A DNA stretch of 64,000 bases from Flavobacterium sp. SUN046 (GCF_028867965.1 NZ_JAPQNT010000005.1:62001-126000); one strand, 5' to 3'; positions 41,640 through 51,605 are shown, counted from the first letter of the stretch. Notes: generated from the sequence alone by a model not told the origin. A program made the numbers and translations.

Positions 41640-43442
41640 CTAATTATTTACCTTGATTTTTTCTACTTTTTTACCTTTAAATGCATAGATAAATTCACCA
41701 TCTTCAGAGATATCTATTCCGTCGCCATATTTTGGACTTCCACCTTTTCCTTTAGATTGAACCGAACCTTTGGTTTCTCCATTAGACATGTCTATTCCGT
41801 AAATAATGTTTTTACTATCTCTTTGATCTCTTAAAAAGTAATTTCCGCCAATTTCATAGAAGAAATCTACACCTCTAATTTTATCGGTTGCATAAGCACG
41901 AGAACCATCTTTTTTGAAATAAGCAGCCAATCCTTTTTCAGAAAGCACAACTACTTTATCACCAAAATCAATTACATCAGCTGCTTTTCCGACTCCAGCA
42001 TCATTATGTTTTACATCAAATAATTGTTTTCCCGAAGCAATATCATATCCATAAAATTCATCGCCATCACCAACAAAAACAGTTTTATCATCATCAATAA
42101 TTAAATCGGTAATTCGTTTGTCAAATTTTTCAGAACGCCATGAAGTTATACCAGTTTTATCATCCAAAGCAAGAACACTATTTTTTTGAGCTTTATAATC
42201 CCAATAAATATAGGGCACTGCTGTTTTGGCTTGACCATAACCGCCTTCCATTCTTATTTCTTGAACCTGAACTTTTCCACCAACTTGAACCATTACTTTA
42301 TCGCCAGTTTTGTATATATTTGGCATACAAAATGCGCCTGTAATTTTTTCTGAAGCCCATAATAATTTACCCGATTCTAAATCGTGTTTCTCAACATATT
42401 TAGTTCTATCTCTAGTTCCCAACATTACTATGTAAACTGCATTATCAGTAAACAATGGATCGGCAAGCGTTCTATAATATTTTTTTCTAGCGGAATTACT
42501 GAATAATCCTCCGCTTCCGCCGCCCATATCATTCTCATAAGTAGCTTCCCATAATTTTTGTCCGTTATCAATATTATAAACCTGTAAACCATTTAAATAC
42601 ATGAAAATTTTATTGTCTTTAATCCATAAATCTAGAATTGCTCTTCTTGTAACCAATTCTTTTTCAATAGTTCCAACAAAAGTTGCGTCCCATAAAACAT
42701 CTCCATTGGAAGCATTAATTTTTACCATTTGATTTTTGAAACCTGCAAATAAAGCACCAAAAGCAGTTGGTTTAAAGTTTACCATTATAATTTCGTTTCT
42801 TTTGGCATCATAAATATATTTTCCAACACCGCCTTTGTAACGATTAGTTTCCCAAATTTTTTCACCAGTATCGGCTTTAACTAAAATTACAGAAGCTCTT
42901 TGAGAAATTAAAAATGCATCTAATTCTGAAATGTATTTAACGGTTTCCAATTCGCCTTGATCGGCTCCATCTTCTGACTTTGTTCCTTTTGGAATAAGAT
43001 TTTGATATTGCTCAGAATTCCAAAGTTCTTTACCAGTTGCAATATCAATTACGGCAACTCTATCGGTTCCCATTTTTCGTTCATCAAAAAGAAATAAATA
43101 ACCGCCTTTTTCTTTCCAAATAACATATTGATATTCGCAATTATTGGTTTTATTGGTTGTGATTTTTTTATAATCGCCACTCCAAATAACTTTTCCACTT
43201 GCATCTAAAACGGATGCTGAATTGTCGTCAGTTCCAATAATATAGGAACCGTTACCGTTATTAATTGCTAATCGTGTTGCTTTGTTATCGAATTCTGATT
43301 CCCAGACAGTTGCAAAACTTCCTGATTTTTTTCCGGCACTAGATTTCCCTTTTACTTTGTCTAAAAGTTTTCCAAATTGGGCGTTGGTTTGAAATGTTCC
43401 CATCATACAAATGGTTAACATTAAGATAGATAATTTTTTCAT
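41640..43442 (-). CDS. PQQ-like beta-propeller repeat secreted protein
   Basis: The 600-aa protein has a signal peptide (1-21, TFQTNA) and repeated PQQ-enzyme-like blades: VIDIATGKELWNSEQ, VLVKADTGEKIWETNRY-type, KINASNGDVLWDATF, YNIDNGQKLWEAT, DLESGKLLWASEK, DIASGKQLFDVKH. BamB and PQQ dehydrogenases share this fold; no dehydrogenase Cys-Cys or Asp signature was seen, so a binding or scaffolding role is more likely. It follows the 123-aa protein gene by 25 nt, behind the operator at 43894-43913. Confidence 0.75.
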   Translation of the reverse strand: MKKLSILMLTICMMGTFQTNAQFGKLLDKVKGKSSAGKKSGSFATVWESEFDNKATRLAINNGNGSYIIGTDDNSASVLDASGKVIWSGDYKKITTNKTNNCEYQYVIWKEKGGYLFLFDERKMGTDRVAVIDIATGKELWNSEQYQNLIPKGTKSEDGADQGELETVKYISELDAFLISQRASVILVKADTGEKIWETNRYKGGVGKYIYDAKRNEIIMVNFKPTAFGALFAGFKNQMVKINASNGDVLWDATFVGTIEKELVTRRAILDLWIKDNKIFMYLNGLQVYNIDNGQKLWEATYENDMGGGSGGLFSNSARKKYYRTLADPLFTDNAVYIVMLGTRDRTKYVEKHDLESGKLLWASEKITGAFCMPNIYKTGDKVMVQVGGKVQVQEIRMEGGYGQAKTAVPYIYWDYKAQKNSVLALDDKTGITSWRSEKFDKRITDLIIDDDKTVFVGDGDEFYGYDIASGKQLFDVKHNDAGVGKAADVIDFGDKVVVLSEKGLAAYFKKDGSRAYATDKIRGVDFFYEIGGNYFLRDQRDSKNIIYGIDMSNGETKGSVQSKGKGGSPKYGDGIDISEDGEFIYAFKGKKVEKIKVNN

Positions 43443-43467
43443 TTTAAATAATTTTAGAGGTTAATGT

Positions 43468-43839
43468 TTAGAATGTAATTGTGTAGCGAATTTTGTAGCG
43501 CTGTTGTTTTTCGAGTTTGAATTGAAATTTATGATCCAAAACATAATCTGACATGAAATTGATAAAATCGATGTTCTTAATGTCTGATTCTACTTTGAAG
43601 AAAGAAGATACTTTTCCGTTTTGTATTACGCCAATATCAATAGTCATTGTGCCTTTGACGTCGGCGAATTTTTTGTTTTTCTTTTTGGTGAATTCTTCCG
43701 AATGGAAAACGCCATCAATTTCTTTAGTTACTGTTTCAGTTACTACATCTTCATCAGTAAGCACAGGTTTTTGCGCATTGATTACAGGAGAAATAAGAAG
43801 TAAAAAAGTTAATCCGAAAACAAGTCTTATTATTTGCAT
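43468..43839 (-). CDS. Small secreted protein of unknown function
   Basis: The 123-aa protein has a signal peptide (1-22, SPVINA) and a mature part rich in Lys and beta-forming residues (TIDIGVIQNGKVSSFFKVES, QFKLEKQQRYKIRYTITF). The pattern of a C-terminal strand ending in Phe is reminiscent of TonB-C-like or energy-transducer-like domains, but the evidence is weak. It is the first gene behind the operator-bearing promoter at 43865-43913. Confidence 0.6.
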   Translation of the reverse strand: MQIIRLVFGLTFLLLISPVINAQKPVLTDEDVVTETVTKEIDGVFHSEEFTKKKNKKFADVKGTMTIDIGVIQNGKVSSFFKVESDIKNIDFINFMSDYVLDHKFQFKLEKQQRYKIRYTITF

Positions 43840-43864
43840 GACTAATTTGTTTAATGTTACAAGG

Positions 43865-43913
43865 CAAACTTATAGCATTAACAAAAGTCAAGAAATACGA
43901 CAAAATACGTATT
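43865..43913 (-). promoter_or_regulatory. Promoter with AATACG-N8-CGTATT operator, site 4
   Basis: Operator 43894-43913 adjoins the stop of the GSCFA gene; the -7 box TAAGTTTG is at 43865-43872, 21 nt away; the start codon follows after 25 nt. A CTTGAC sequence just downstream of the operator could serve as the -33 element. Confidence 0.75.
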
Positions 43914-44864
43914 TTAACTAAATTTTAAGAAAGGTGCTTTTTGTTGTAGTTTACTAATTTTAGCGTCAAGATTGGCTAAAAACTTTTGATGATTTTCAGA
44001 ATTTGGATTGAAAGCTCGGTGTAAAAGTGACTTTTGAATGGAACAAACTTCATTCATCGTTTCAAATTCGGATTCATTGATATAATTTTCTAAAAATTGA
44101 ATCCAGATATAATCTATAGCCGTTTGATTAGGATGCAACATGTCTTCAGCGTAAAAACGGTAATCGCGAAGTTCGTCCATCATTATTTCATAACTTGGAA
44201 AATAGTTTGAAGATGGAAAATGGAAAATGGATGATTGCAATGCCGTAATAAGATGCGCTTTGCTTCTTTGGTTTTCTACAAATCCGTCTTTAATGTGTCG
44301 AACTGGTGAAATTGTAAAAATAAAATTGCAATTTGGATTTATTTTATGAATTAAATCAATTGAATTTTGAATAGATTTTTGAATAGTTTCAATAGATAAA
44401 ATTTCTTTTTCAAATTGATTTTGTGGTACTTTGTGACAATTGGCTACAATCTCGTTTGATGCTATATTTCTATAAACCCATGAAGTTCCATAGGTAATTA
44501 TTAAGTGTGTTGTGTCAGTAATTTGAATTTTAAAATTGGATAAAATCTCATTTAAATTTTGCAGAAATTCTTCTTTATTTGAATTACTTAAATCAGAATG
44601 TACCTCAAAGCAATGCCACTGTTCATTGTGAAAAAAAATATCTTTTTCTGTAAATAATTTATTTTCGATTGCTCTTGAAATCAAACTTTCAATAGAAACT
44701 GGATTGAAAATTATCCCAAACGGATTAATAATGTTTTTAAATTTAAAATATTCAAATTTGGCACCAATGTTTTCAGCAAAGCACGAACCCAACGAAACTA
44801 TTTTGGAATCATATTTAATTGGATTATGCATTTTTTCGATTGGAACTTTTGTAGTGAAATTCAT
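43914..44864 (-). CDS. GSCFA domain protein
   Basis: The 316-aa protein contains the name-giving motif in KIVSLGSCFAENIGAKFEYF (residues about 21-40) and the C-terminal YAEDMLHPNQTAIDYIW block. The motif pair (GSCF near the N-terminus, DxxHP near the C-terminus) resembles SGNH/GDSL hydrolases, to which GSCFA proteins have been related; here the nucleophile would be Ser in GSC. No signal peptide is visible. Function unknown; it is transcribed away from the ABC transporter gene, with a 136-nt shared upstream region. Confidence 0.85.
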   Translation of the reverse strand: MNFTTKVPIEKMHNPIKYDSKIVSLGSCFAENIGAKFEYFKFKNIINPFGIIFNPVSIESLISRAIENKLFTEKDIFFHNEQWHCFEVHSDLSNSNKEEFLQNLNEILSNFKIQITDTTHLIITYGTSWVYRNIASNEIVANCHKVPQNQFEKEILSIETIQKSIQNSIDLIHKINPNCNFIFTISPVRHIKDGFVENQRSKAHLITALQSSIFHFPSSNYFPSYEIMMDELRDYRFYAEDMLHPNQTAIDYIWIQFLENYINESEFETMNEVCSIQKSLLHRAFNPNSENHQKFLANLDAKISKLQQKAPFLKFS

Positions 44865-44970
44865 TTAAAAATAAATTGATTTTTCAAAAATAAGATTTTT
44901 TAAACACATAATCTCTATCAAATTATAAAGTAATACTATCTAAATGACGACATGCAATCTTTTTATTTTC

Positions 44971-44978
44971 TACTTTTG
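44971..44978 (+). promoter_or_regulatory. Predicted promoter of the ABC exporter gene, -7 box TACTTTTG
   Basis: TACTTTTG fits TAnnTTTG and lies 22 nt before the start codon at 45001. No convincing -33 TTG was found. Confidence 0.4.
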
Positions 44979-45000
44979 CAAATCAAAATTTTAATTCAAT

Positions 45001-46749
45001 ATGAAACTATTATATTTCTACATACAAAAACACAAAATGCTCTTGTTTTTTGCCTTAATTATGGCTGCAATTAACATTTGTTTTAGTTTGTCTGACTCCG
45101 TGATTACTGGTAAATTAATGCAAGATTGTGGTGTTGGAATTGGTAAATATAAAGGCAACGAAATGGGTTTTATAAAATCGGTTGCGTTTTGGCTCGGATT
45201 ATCGCTTGGTGCTGCCATGATATCAAGAGTTACCAAGAACTTTCAAGATTATTTTACCAATATTGTCATTCAACGAACTGGTGCTGAAATGTATACCGAC
45301 GGAATTAAAAAATCGTTAGATTTACCTTATGAAGACTTTGAAGACCAACGTAGTGGCGAAACGTTAAGCAAATTAACGAAAGTTAGAATTGATTCTGAAA
45401 AACTAATTACATTATCGATTTCGTTGATATTTCAAACGGTTATTGGATTTATTTTTGTGATAGTTTACGTTTCCCGAATTGATTATAGAATATCCATTAT
45501 TTTTTTAATTACAGCTCCAATTATAGCTATTATTAGTTCTTATTTGGGTAAAAAAATAAAAGTAGTTTCTAGAAAAATTGTCACACAAACCAATGCTTTG
45601 GCAGGTTCAACAACAGAAAGTTTACGAAATATTGAATTGGTAAAAAGTTTAGGATTGACGTATCAAGAAGAAAAACGTTTGAATTTAAACACCTTAAAAA
45701 TCCTTCAATTAGAACTTCAAAAAATTCGTTTTATCAGAAGTTTGAGTTTTATTCAAGGAACAACTGTTCATTTTTTGAGAACTTGTGTGGTTTTTACATT
45801 GTATTATTTCTTATTTGGAGGCAAAATTATAGTAGGCGATTTATTGACAATGGTGTTTTTTACCTTCTTTATTTTTGGTCCGTTACAGGAATTGGGTGCT
45901 TTTATTATTGCATTGAATGAAACCAAAGTTTCTATGGAAAACTTCAAAGAATTGTTGAGTGCCGCAACAGAATATAGACCAAAAAACGCAAAAGATATTG
46001 GCGGAATAGAATCACTGCATTTTAATAATGTGAGTTTTAAACACAAAACTGCTACTCATTTTGCTGTAGAAAATATAAACTTTGACATAAAACAAGGTGA
46101 AACCGTAGCATTTGTTGGCCCTTCTGGAGCTGGAAAAACTACTTTGGTAAAGTTATTGGTTGGATTATATCCACCGGCAATTGGTCATGTGAAATACAAT
46201 TCGATAGATTCTTCAGAAATTGATTTATTGGATTTAAGAAAACAACTCGGATTTGTAACTCAAGATGCGCAGTTATTTTCTGGAACTATTCGTGAGAATT
46301 TATTGTTTGTAAAACCATCAGCAACCGATAAAGAATTATTGGAAGTTTTGCACAAAGCAAGTTGTGACAAATTATTAGAACGAGCCGAAGACGGATTAAA
46401 TTCAACTATTGGAGAAGGCGGAATCAAAGTTTCTGGTGGAGAAAAACAGCGTTTGTCCATTGCTCGTGCTATTTTAAGAAATCCAAATTTATTGATATTT
46501 GATGAAGCAACTTCTGCTTTAGATTCAATTACCGAAGAAGAAATTAATGCTACAATTAGAAATATTTCTGATAAAAACAGAATTACGGTTTTAATTGCGC
46601 ACAGATTATCAACCGTGATGCATGCTGATAAGATTTTTGTTTTGGAACAAGGAAGAATTATTGAGCAAGGCAAACATGAAGCACTGCTTGACGAAAAAGG
46701 TTTGTATTATGCAATGTGGCGTCAACAAATTGGTGAAAGAAAGAAATAA
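45001..46749 (+). CDS. ABC transporter, fused permease and ATPase (exporter type)
   Basis: The 582-aa half-transporter has an N-terminal six-helix type IV (exporter) membrane domain (to about residue 325) and a C-terminal nucleotide-binding domain with Walker A GPSGAGKTT, Q-loop FVTQDAQLF, signature KVSGGEKQR, Walker B LLIFDEATSALD and the H-loop His in LIAHRLSTV. Such MsbA-like proteins work as homodimers and export lipids, drugs or peptides; the substrate cannot be told. The early membrane part has a longer first loop than MsbA. It is a single-gene unit. Confidence 0.93.
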   Translation: MKLLYFYIQKHKMLLFFALIMAAINICFSLSDSVITGKLMQDCGVGIGKYKGNEMGFIKSVAFWLGLSLGAAMISRVTKNFQDYFTNIVIQRTGAEMYTDGIKKSLDLPYEDFEDQRSGETLSKLTKVRIDSEKLITLSISLIFQTVIGFIFVIVYVSRIDYRISIIFLITAPIIAIISSYLGKKIKVVSRKIVTQTNALAGSTTESLRNIELVKSLGLTYQEEKRLNLNTLKILQLELQKIRFIRSLSFIQGTTVHFLRTCVVFTLYYFLFGGKIIVGDLLTMVFFTFFIFGPLQELGAFIIALNETKVSMENFKELLSAATEYRPKNAKDIGGIESLHFNNVSFKHKTATHFAVENINFDIKQGETVAFVGPSGAGKTTLVKLLVGLYPPAIGHVKYNSIDSSEIDLLDLRKQLGFVTQDAQLFSGTIRENLLFVKPSATDKELLEVLHKASCDKLLERAEDGLNSTIGEGGIKVSGGEKQRLSIARAILRNPNLLIFDEATSALDSITEEEINATIRNISDKNRITVLIAHRLSTVMHADKIFVLEQGRIIEQGKHEALLDEKGLYYAMWRQQIGERKK

Positions 46750-46792
46750 TATTTTTTTTATTAACTTCGTTTAAAATTTAAACTAAAGTTAA

Positions 46793-47248
46793 ATGAAAAA
46801 AGCAATTTGTATTCTACTTCTTTTTCTGAATTACTCTATCAAAGCTCAAGAAAATAATTATTTAAAACTCACACTTAATCACATTGCACTTTCGGTTAAA
46901 GACGTTGACCAAACGGCTGATTTTTACAAAAATGTTCTAGGTTTTCAAGAAATTACCAACAAAACTAAAGTGGAAGGAATTAGATGGTTCTCGCTAGGCG
47001 ACGGAAGAGAATTGCATTTAGTTTCAACTGTTAAAGAAACTTTTGTGCTTAATAAAGCGATACATATTGCATTTACAACTTCTAATTTTGATGCCGTAAT
47101 TAGCAGACTAAATCAACTTAAAATAACTTATACTAGCTGGACTGGTGAGTTGAATAAAATTACAATTCGCGCCGACGGAATTAAACAAATTTATATTCCA
47201 GACCCAAATGGGTATTGGATAGAAATTAATAGTGTCGGACAAGAATAA
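46793..47248 (+). CDS. VOC (glyoxalase/bleomycin resistance fold) protein with signal peptide
   Basis: The 151-aa protein has a signal peptide (1-18, NYSIKAQ) followed by a VOC domain: LNHIALSVKDVDQTADFYKN, VLGFQEITN, and the C-terminal IYIPDPNGYWIEIN with the metal-ligand Glu. A His (LNHIAL) and Glu (REELHL-like region, ELHLVS) complete the usual metal site. An exported VOC protein is less common than a cytoplasmic one. Substrate unknown. It lies 43 nt after the ABC transporter. Confidence 0.82.
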   Translation: MKKAICILLLFLNYSIKAQENNYLKLTLNHIALSVKDVDQTADFYKNVLGFQEITNKTKVEGIRWFSLGDGRELHLVSTVKETFVLNKAIHIAFTTSNFDAVISRLNQLKITYTSWTGELNKITIRADGIKQIYIPDPNGYWIEINSVGQE

Positions 47249-47302
47249 CACTACTTAATATTACTCTAAAATAAACAATTAACATTTTAATATTTTTAAC
47301 AA

Positions 47303-47782
47303 ATGAAAAAAAAACCATTACTAATTATTATAATTGTCATAGCATTTGGTTTTGGTTTTGCATCCAATTCAATTTTGACAAAAACAATTAAAGAACAAAC
47401 AACTATGAAAAAAGTAACAGGTATTGGCGGTATCTTTTTTAAATGTAAAGATCCAAAAAAGATGAAAGAATGGTATAAAACGCATCTTGGTTTGAATACA
47501 AATGATTACGGAGCAACTTTTGAATGGAGAGAAGAATCTGATCCTGCTAAAAAAGGTTCTACTTCGTGGAGTCCGTTTCCTGAAACAACTAAATATCTTG
47601 AGCCATCGACCAGAGATTTTATGATTAACTACAGAGTTGCCGATTTGGAAGCGCTAGTGGAAGAACTAAAAAAAGAAGGTGTAACTATTGTTGATAAAAT
47701 AGAAACTTACGATTACGGCAAATTTGTTCATATCATTGACATGGAAGGAAATAAAATTGAACTTTGGGAGCCTATTGATTAA
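47303..47782 (+). CDS. VOC-family protein, second copy
   Basis: The 159-aa frame starts with a hydrophobic segment (PLLIIIIVIAFGFGFASN), then a VOC domain (VTGIGGIFFKCKDPKKMKEW, HLGLNTNDYGATFEW, KFVHIIDMEGNKIELWEPI). An internal ATG (residue 35, MKKVTGIGG) would give a 125-aa cytoplasmic protein, the usual size in the family, so the real start is uncertain; the upstream start is preceded by a reasonable AT-rich spacer. It differs strongly from the previous VOC protein, so it is not a recent duplicate. Confidence 0.8.
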   Translation: MKKKPLLIIIIVIAFGFGFASNSILTKTIKEQTTMKKVTGIGGIFFKCKDPKKMKEWYKTHLGLNTNDYGATFEWREESDPAKKGSTSWSPFPETTKYLEPSTRDFMINYRVADLEALVEELKKEGVTIVDKIETYDYGKFVHIIDMEGNKIELWEPID

Positions 47783-47804
47783 AGAAATTAAAAAAAATCA
47801 CAAT

Positions 47805-47842
47805 AAAAAACCTTTCATAGTTTGAACTTTGAAAGGTTTTTT
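47805..47842. terminator. Bidirectional terminator between VOC gene and alaS
   Basis: AAAAACCTTTCA (47806-47817) pairs perfectly with TGAAAGGTTTTT (47830-47841); A and T tracts on both sides let it work for both converging genes. Confidence 0.85.
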
Positions 47843-47859
47843 TATAATATGAATCAATT

Positions 47860-50496
47860 TTATTTTATGAAATCAACAGCTTTCTCCAAAGCTTCTTTAA
47901 TTCCAGCAACATTTTTCCCTTTTCCAGATGCAAAAAACGGTTGTCCGCCACCGTTTCCGTCAATGAATTTTCCTAATTCTCTAATTACATTTCCGGCGTT
48001 TAATGATTTTTCTGTCACTAGTTCTTTAGAAATATAACAATGAATATTTGGTAATTCTTCTTCTATTGAAGCTAAAAACACGAATGAATTTGGTTTAGAA
48101 GTCCCAATGGCTTGTGCTAAATCTTTGGTTGAACTCATTGATAAATCAACTTGTTTTGCTAAAAAGTTAATTCCGTTTATTTCTTGGAAATTGCTTACTA
48201 AAGCATTTTTTAATCCGTCAATTTTCTCTTTTAATAACTGCTCAATTTGTTTTTTTAATTTCGCATTATCATCTTGCAATGAAGCTACCGATTTTAAAAC
48301 ATCTTGCGGATTTTTCAAAGTTTCTTTGATTTCAGCTAAAGTCGTTTCTTGGTTTTTGTAGAAATCTTTCACCGCATCGCCAGTAATCGCTTCAATTCTT
48401 CGAATTCCGGCAGCAACTGCACCTTCAGAAATGATTTTGAAATGCCAAATATCAGCAGTGTTTTTCACGTGAATTCCACCACAAAGTTCTTTGCTTTCGC
48501 CAAATTCAATCATACGAACGGAATCGCCATATTTTTCTCCGAATAAAGCCATTGCACCTTTTTCTAATGCTTCTTTTATTGGAAGATTTCTGTATTCTAC
48601 TAATTGTAATTGGGCTTCAATTTGCGCATTTACACTTACTTCTACTTGACTTAATTCTTCATCAGAAACTTTACTGAAATGTGAAAAGTCAAAACGCAAA
48701 TAATTCGGATTTACCAACGAACCTTTTTGTTCCACATGTGTTCCTAAAATCGTTCGTAAAGCCAAATGCATTAAGTGCGTAGCCGAGTGATTTTTGGAAG
48801 TTGACGTTCTTAAATCGGTATTGACTTTTGCCACAAAACCTGCTTCAATATTTTCAGGAAGTTGTTTAGCGAAATGCAAAATTAAGTTGTTTTCTTTCTT
48901 TGTATCAATGATTTCAATAGTTTCATTAGCTGAAACCAATGTTCCTTTGTCACCAACTTGTCCGCCACCTTCTGGATAAAATGGCGTGTTATCTAAAACT
49001 ATTTGATATAAAATTCCGTCTTTTTTAGAATCTACTTTTCGAATTCTAGTAATTTTTACTTCGTTTTCAACTTTATCATATCCAACGAAAGTTTCTATAT
49101 TTCCTGGAGTTAAAACCTTCCAATCTTCGGTTGAAACTTCTGATGCGGCACGAGAACGAGCTTTTTGTTTTTGTAATTCCGATTCAAATTCTTCTTCGAT
49201 GTATGAATATCCTTTTTCTTTAAGAATTAACGCTGTTAAATCTTTTGGAAAGCCAAACGTATCATACAATTCAAACACTTTTGCGCCTGAAACTTCTTTT
49301 CCTGATGTTTCAGCAACAACTTTATCCAACAATTGTAAACCTTGATCTAAAGTTCTTAAAAACGAAGCTTCTTCTTCACGAATAACATTGGTAACCAATT
49401 GTTGTTGCGATTTAATTTCTGGAAAAAATTCGCCCATTTGATTCGCTAAAACTTCAACCAATTTATTAATAAAAGGTTCTTTAGTATTCAAAAATGTAAA
49501 TCCGTAACGAATGGCGCGACGCAAAATTCTACGAATTACATAACCGGCGCCTGTATTTGATGGCAATTGTCCGTCAGCAATAGCAAACGCAACAGCACGA
49601 ACGTGATCAACAACTACACGAATGGCAATGTTGGTTTTGTTTTGATCTTCACTTACATTTTTAACTTCATTTGAAGTATATTTCAATCCAGTAATTTCCT
49701 CAACTTTTGCGATTAGTGGTGTAAAAACATCGGTATCATAATTGGAAGTTACGTTTTGCATCGCCATACACAAACGCTCAAATCCCATTCCGGTATCAAC
49801 GTGTTGCGCAGGTAGTTTTTCTAGAGAACCATCGGCTTTTCGGTTGAATTCCATGAAAACATTGTTCCAAATTTCAACAACTTGCGGATGATCGGCGTTT
49901 ACTAAATCTCTTCCTGAAACTGCTGCTCTTTCTGCATCGGTTCTTAAATCAATATGAATTTCGGAACATGGACCACACGGACCTTGATCTCCCATTTCCC
50001 AAAAGTTGTCTTTTTTATTTCCAAGAATAATTCGGTTTTCTGGAACATATTGTTTCCAAATGTCCCAAGCTTCTTGGTCGAACGGCACATTATCTTCTTT
50101 GCTTCCTTCAAATACAGAAACATACAAACGGTCTTTGTCTAACTTCAAAACTTCGGTTAGAAATTCCCAAGCCCAATCCAATGCTTCTTTCTTAAAATAA
50201 TCGCCAAACGACCAGTTTCCTAACATCTCAAACATAGTATGATGATAGGTATCAAAACCTACATCTTCTAAATCATTGTGCTTACCTGAAACACGAAGAC
50301 ATTTTTGGGTATCGGCTATTCGTTTGCTTTTTGGAATTCCATTTCCTAAAAAGTATTCTTTGAATTGCGCCATTCCTGAGTTGTTGAACATCAAAGTTGG
50401 ATCGTCTTTTAGCACGATTGGAGCAGATGGAACGATTAAATGTTCTTTACTTTCAAAGAAATTAAGGTAGGCTTTACGAATGTCTTGTGATTTCAT
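47860..50496 (-). CDS. alaS: Alanyl-tRNA synthetase
   Basis: The 878-aa enzyme is full length. The class II catalytic core has motif 1-like [21 protein letters not shown], the [16 protein letters not shown] region and motif 3 around [17 protein letters not shown]. The editing domain has [13 protein letters not shown] (HxxxH) and later CGGIHV with the zinc-ligand Cys and His. The C-terminal C-Ala region follows. It charges tRNA-Ala in the cytoplasm. It converges on the VOC gene and is divergent from the M23 peptidase two genes away, with a 254-nt repeat-rich upstream region. Confidence 0.97.
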   Translation of the reverse strand: MKSQDIRKAYLNFFESKEHLIVPSAPIVLKDDPTLMFNNSGMAQFKEYFLGNGIPKSKRIADTQKCLRVSGKHNDLEDVGFDTYHHTMFEMLGNWSFGDYFKKEALDWAWEFLTEVLKLDKDRLYVSVFEGSKEDNVPFDQEAWDIWKQYVPENRIILGNKKDNFWEMGDQGPCGPCSEIHIDLRTDAERAAVSGRDLVNADHPQVVEIWNNVFMEFNRKADGSLEKLPAQHVDTGMGFERLCMAMQNVTSNYDTDVFTPLIAKVEEITGLKYTSNEVKNVSEDQNKTNIAIRVVVDHVRAVAFAIADGQLPSNTGAGYVIRRILRRAIRYGFTFLNTKEPFINKLVEVLANQMGEFFPEIKSQQQLVTNVIREEEASFLRTLDQGLQLLDKVVAETSGKEVSGAKVFELYDTFGFPKDLTALILKEKGYSYIEEEFESELQKQKARSRAASEVSTEDWKVLTPGNIETFVGYDKVENEVKITRIRKVDSKKDGILYQIVLDNTPFYPEGGGQVGDKGTLVSANETIEIIDTKKENNLILHFAKQLPENIEAGFVAKVNTDLRTSTSKNHSATHLMHLALRTILGTHVEQKGSLVNPNYLRFDFSHFSKVSDEELSQVEVSVNAQIEAQLQLVEYRNLPIKEALEKGAMALFGEKYGDSVRMIEFGESKELCGGIHVKNTADIWHFKIISEGAVAAGIRRIEAITGDAVKDFYKNQETTLAEIKETLKNPQDVLKSVASLQDDNAKLKKQIEQLLKEKIDGLKNALVSNFQEINGINFLAKQVDLSMSSTKDLAQAIGTSKPNSFVFLASIEEELPNIHCYISKELVTEKSLNAGNVIRELGKFIDGNGGGQPFFASGKGKNVAGIKEALEKAVDFIK

Positions 50497-50750
50497 TATT
50501 CTTATTTATTATTCTGATATTTTTTTAAACACATAGAAACATAGTTTTGATACTTTCAAAAAAGACGTTTCACTTATTTTAGTAAAACATAGTTCCATGA
50601 ATCTTAATTACTTTATATTTTTTTAAACACATAGAAACATAGTCTCAACACTTTAAAAAAGACGTTTCACTTTATTGTTGTAAAACATAGCTTTGTAAAT
50701 TTAGAAACACAACTATTTTAGATTTTTCTATGTCTCTATGTGGTTATTTT
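50497..50750. repeat. Repeat-rich spacer between alaS and the SRPBCC gene
   Basis: Two direct copies of AAACACATAGAAACATAGT (about 50525 and 50632) each lead into AAAAAAGACGTTTCACTT and TAAAACATAG text, period about 107 nt. A partial inverted copy (CTATGTCTCTATGTGGTT) is near 50728-50745. TTATTCTGATATTTTTTT, identical to the coding end of the SRPBCC gene, is repeated at 50509-50527 next to the alaS start. No gene was seen. Confidence 0.55.
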
Positions 50751-51605
50751 TTATTCTGATATTTTTTTTAATTCTTGTAATGCTAATGGAAATTTTTCAT
50801 TCATGTAATTTATATATTCTGGCATACAATCTATTTCGGCTGTAACCGTTGTTTTTCCTTCAACTTCTTTCAATTTATATATTTCAAAACAACCTGTCCA
50901 TTTTTCAGTTTCTGCATCAATGGGTTGTTCTTTCAAGTCTTTTAAATTTCCGATATGTTTAAAAATTACTAATTCATTTGGTATCAAATAAAAAACATCG
51001 CTATACATTCCGTGAAAACTTGGAGCAATAAAATGAATTCTGTTTCCTAGTTCAATTTCGCCGGTAAAATAGGTGCCTTCGCAAAAAGGCATTACCCATT
51101 GCGTGTAGGATTCTTTATTCCATAATTTATTCCAAATCGTTTCTGCCGACGCATTAATTTCTAGATTAAAAACTAGCTTTTGAATGTTGTAAAGATAGTT
51201 TCTCAAACTTGTTTTTACTAATGCATTCCATCCTATTTCATAATTTTTAGGTTCAAATTTTTCGCCGCCATCTACAAATGTATCTAAGCCTTCATGAGAA
51301 AGTGTAACTTGAATTTTTCCAGTTTCAATTTCCTCAATAGTCCAAGTCACAATAGAACTTCCTTTAGATTGTTCGGGATGCGTCCAAGTGTGTTGAAATA
51401 ATTTATTTTCCTCAAAATTCAATACTTTACATTTATGAAAAAAAATTGTTCCATCGGGTTCATAAAATGTAAACTCATTTCCGATTTCCAATTTGAAATT
51501 TGACATATCAAAATACCAAATTTTCATTATTTCAGGATTTGTAATGGCGCTCCAAACTTTTTGTTTAGAAGTTTCAAAAACAGCTGTAACCTTAACTACA
51601 CTCAT
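50751..51605 (-). CDS. Two-domain SRPBCC (AHSA1-like) protein
   Basis: The 284-aa protein contains two consecutive START/Bet v1-like domains of the AHSA1 family: residues 1-135 (VFETSKQKVWSAITNPEIMK, TWTHPEQSKGSSIVTWTIEE) and residues about 143-284 (EINASAETIWNKLWNKESYT, GNRIHFIAPSFHGMYSDVFY). AHSA1-type domains bind hydrophobic ligands or assist Hsp90, but most bacterial members have no known role. The duplicated arrangement looks like an internal gene duplication. It lies between alaS and the divergently transcribed M23 peptidase. Confidence 0.8.
   Translation of the reverse strand: MSVVKVTAVFETSKQKVWSAITNPEIMKIWYFDMSNFKLEIGNEFTFYEPDGTIFFHKCKVLNFEENKLFQHTWTHPEQSKGSSIVTWTIEEIETGKIQVTLSHEGLDTFVDGGEKFEPKNYEIGWNALVKTSLRNYLYNIQKLVFNLEINASAETIWNKLWNKESYTQWVMPFCEGTYFTGEIELGNRIHFIAPSFHGMYSDVFYLIPNELVIFKHIGNLKDLKEQPIDAETEKWTGCFEIYKLKEVEGKTTVTAEIDCMPEYINYMNEKFPLALQELKKISE

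Noticed and set aside
34615..43913. AATACG-N8-CGTATT hairpins as terminators of the upstream genes
   Set aside because: They lie near upstream stop codons and could form short hairpins, but three have A/T-rich imperfect interiors without consistent T tracts, and the exact 21-nt spacing to a -7 box is better explained by an operator. A dual role cannot be excluded.
46260..46673. Open frame of 137 codons antisense to the ABC transporter ATPase domain
   Set aside because: Covers the conserved Walker B/signature region of the real gene; no independent features.
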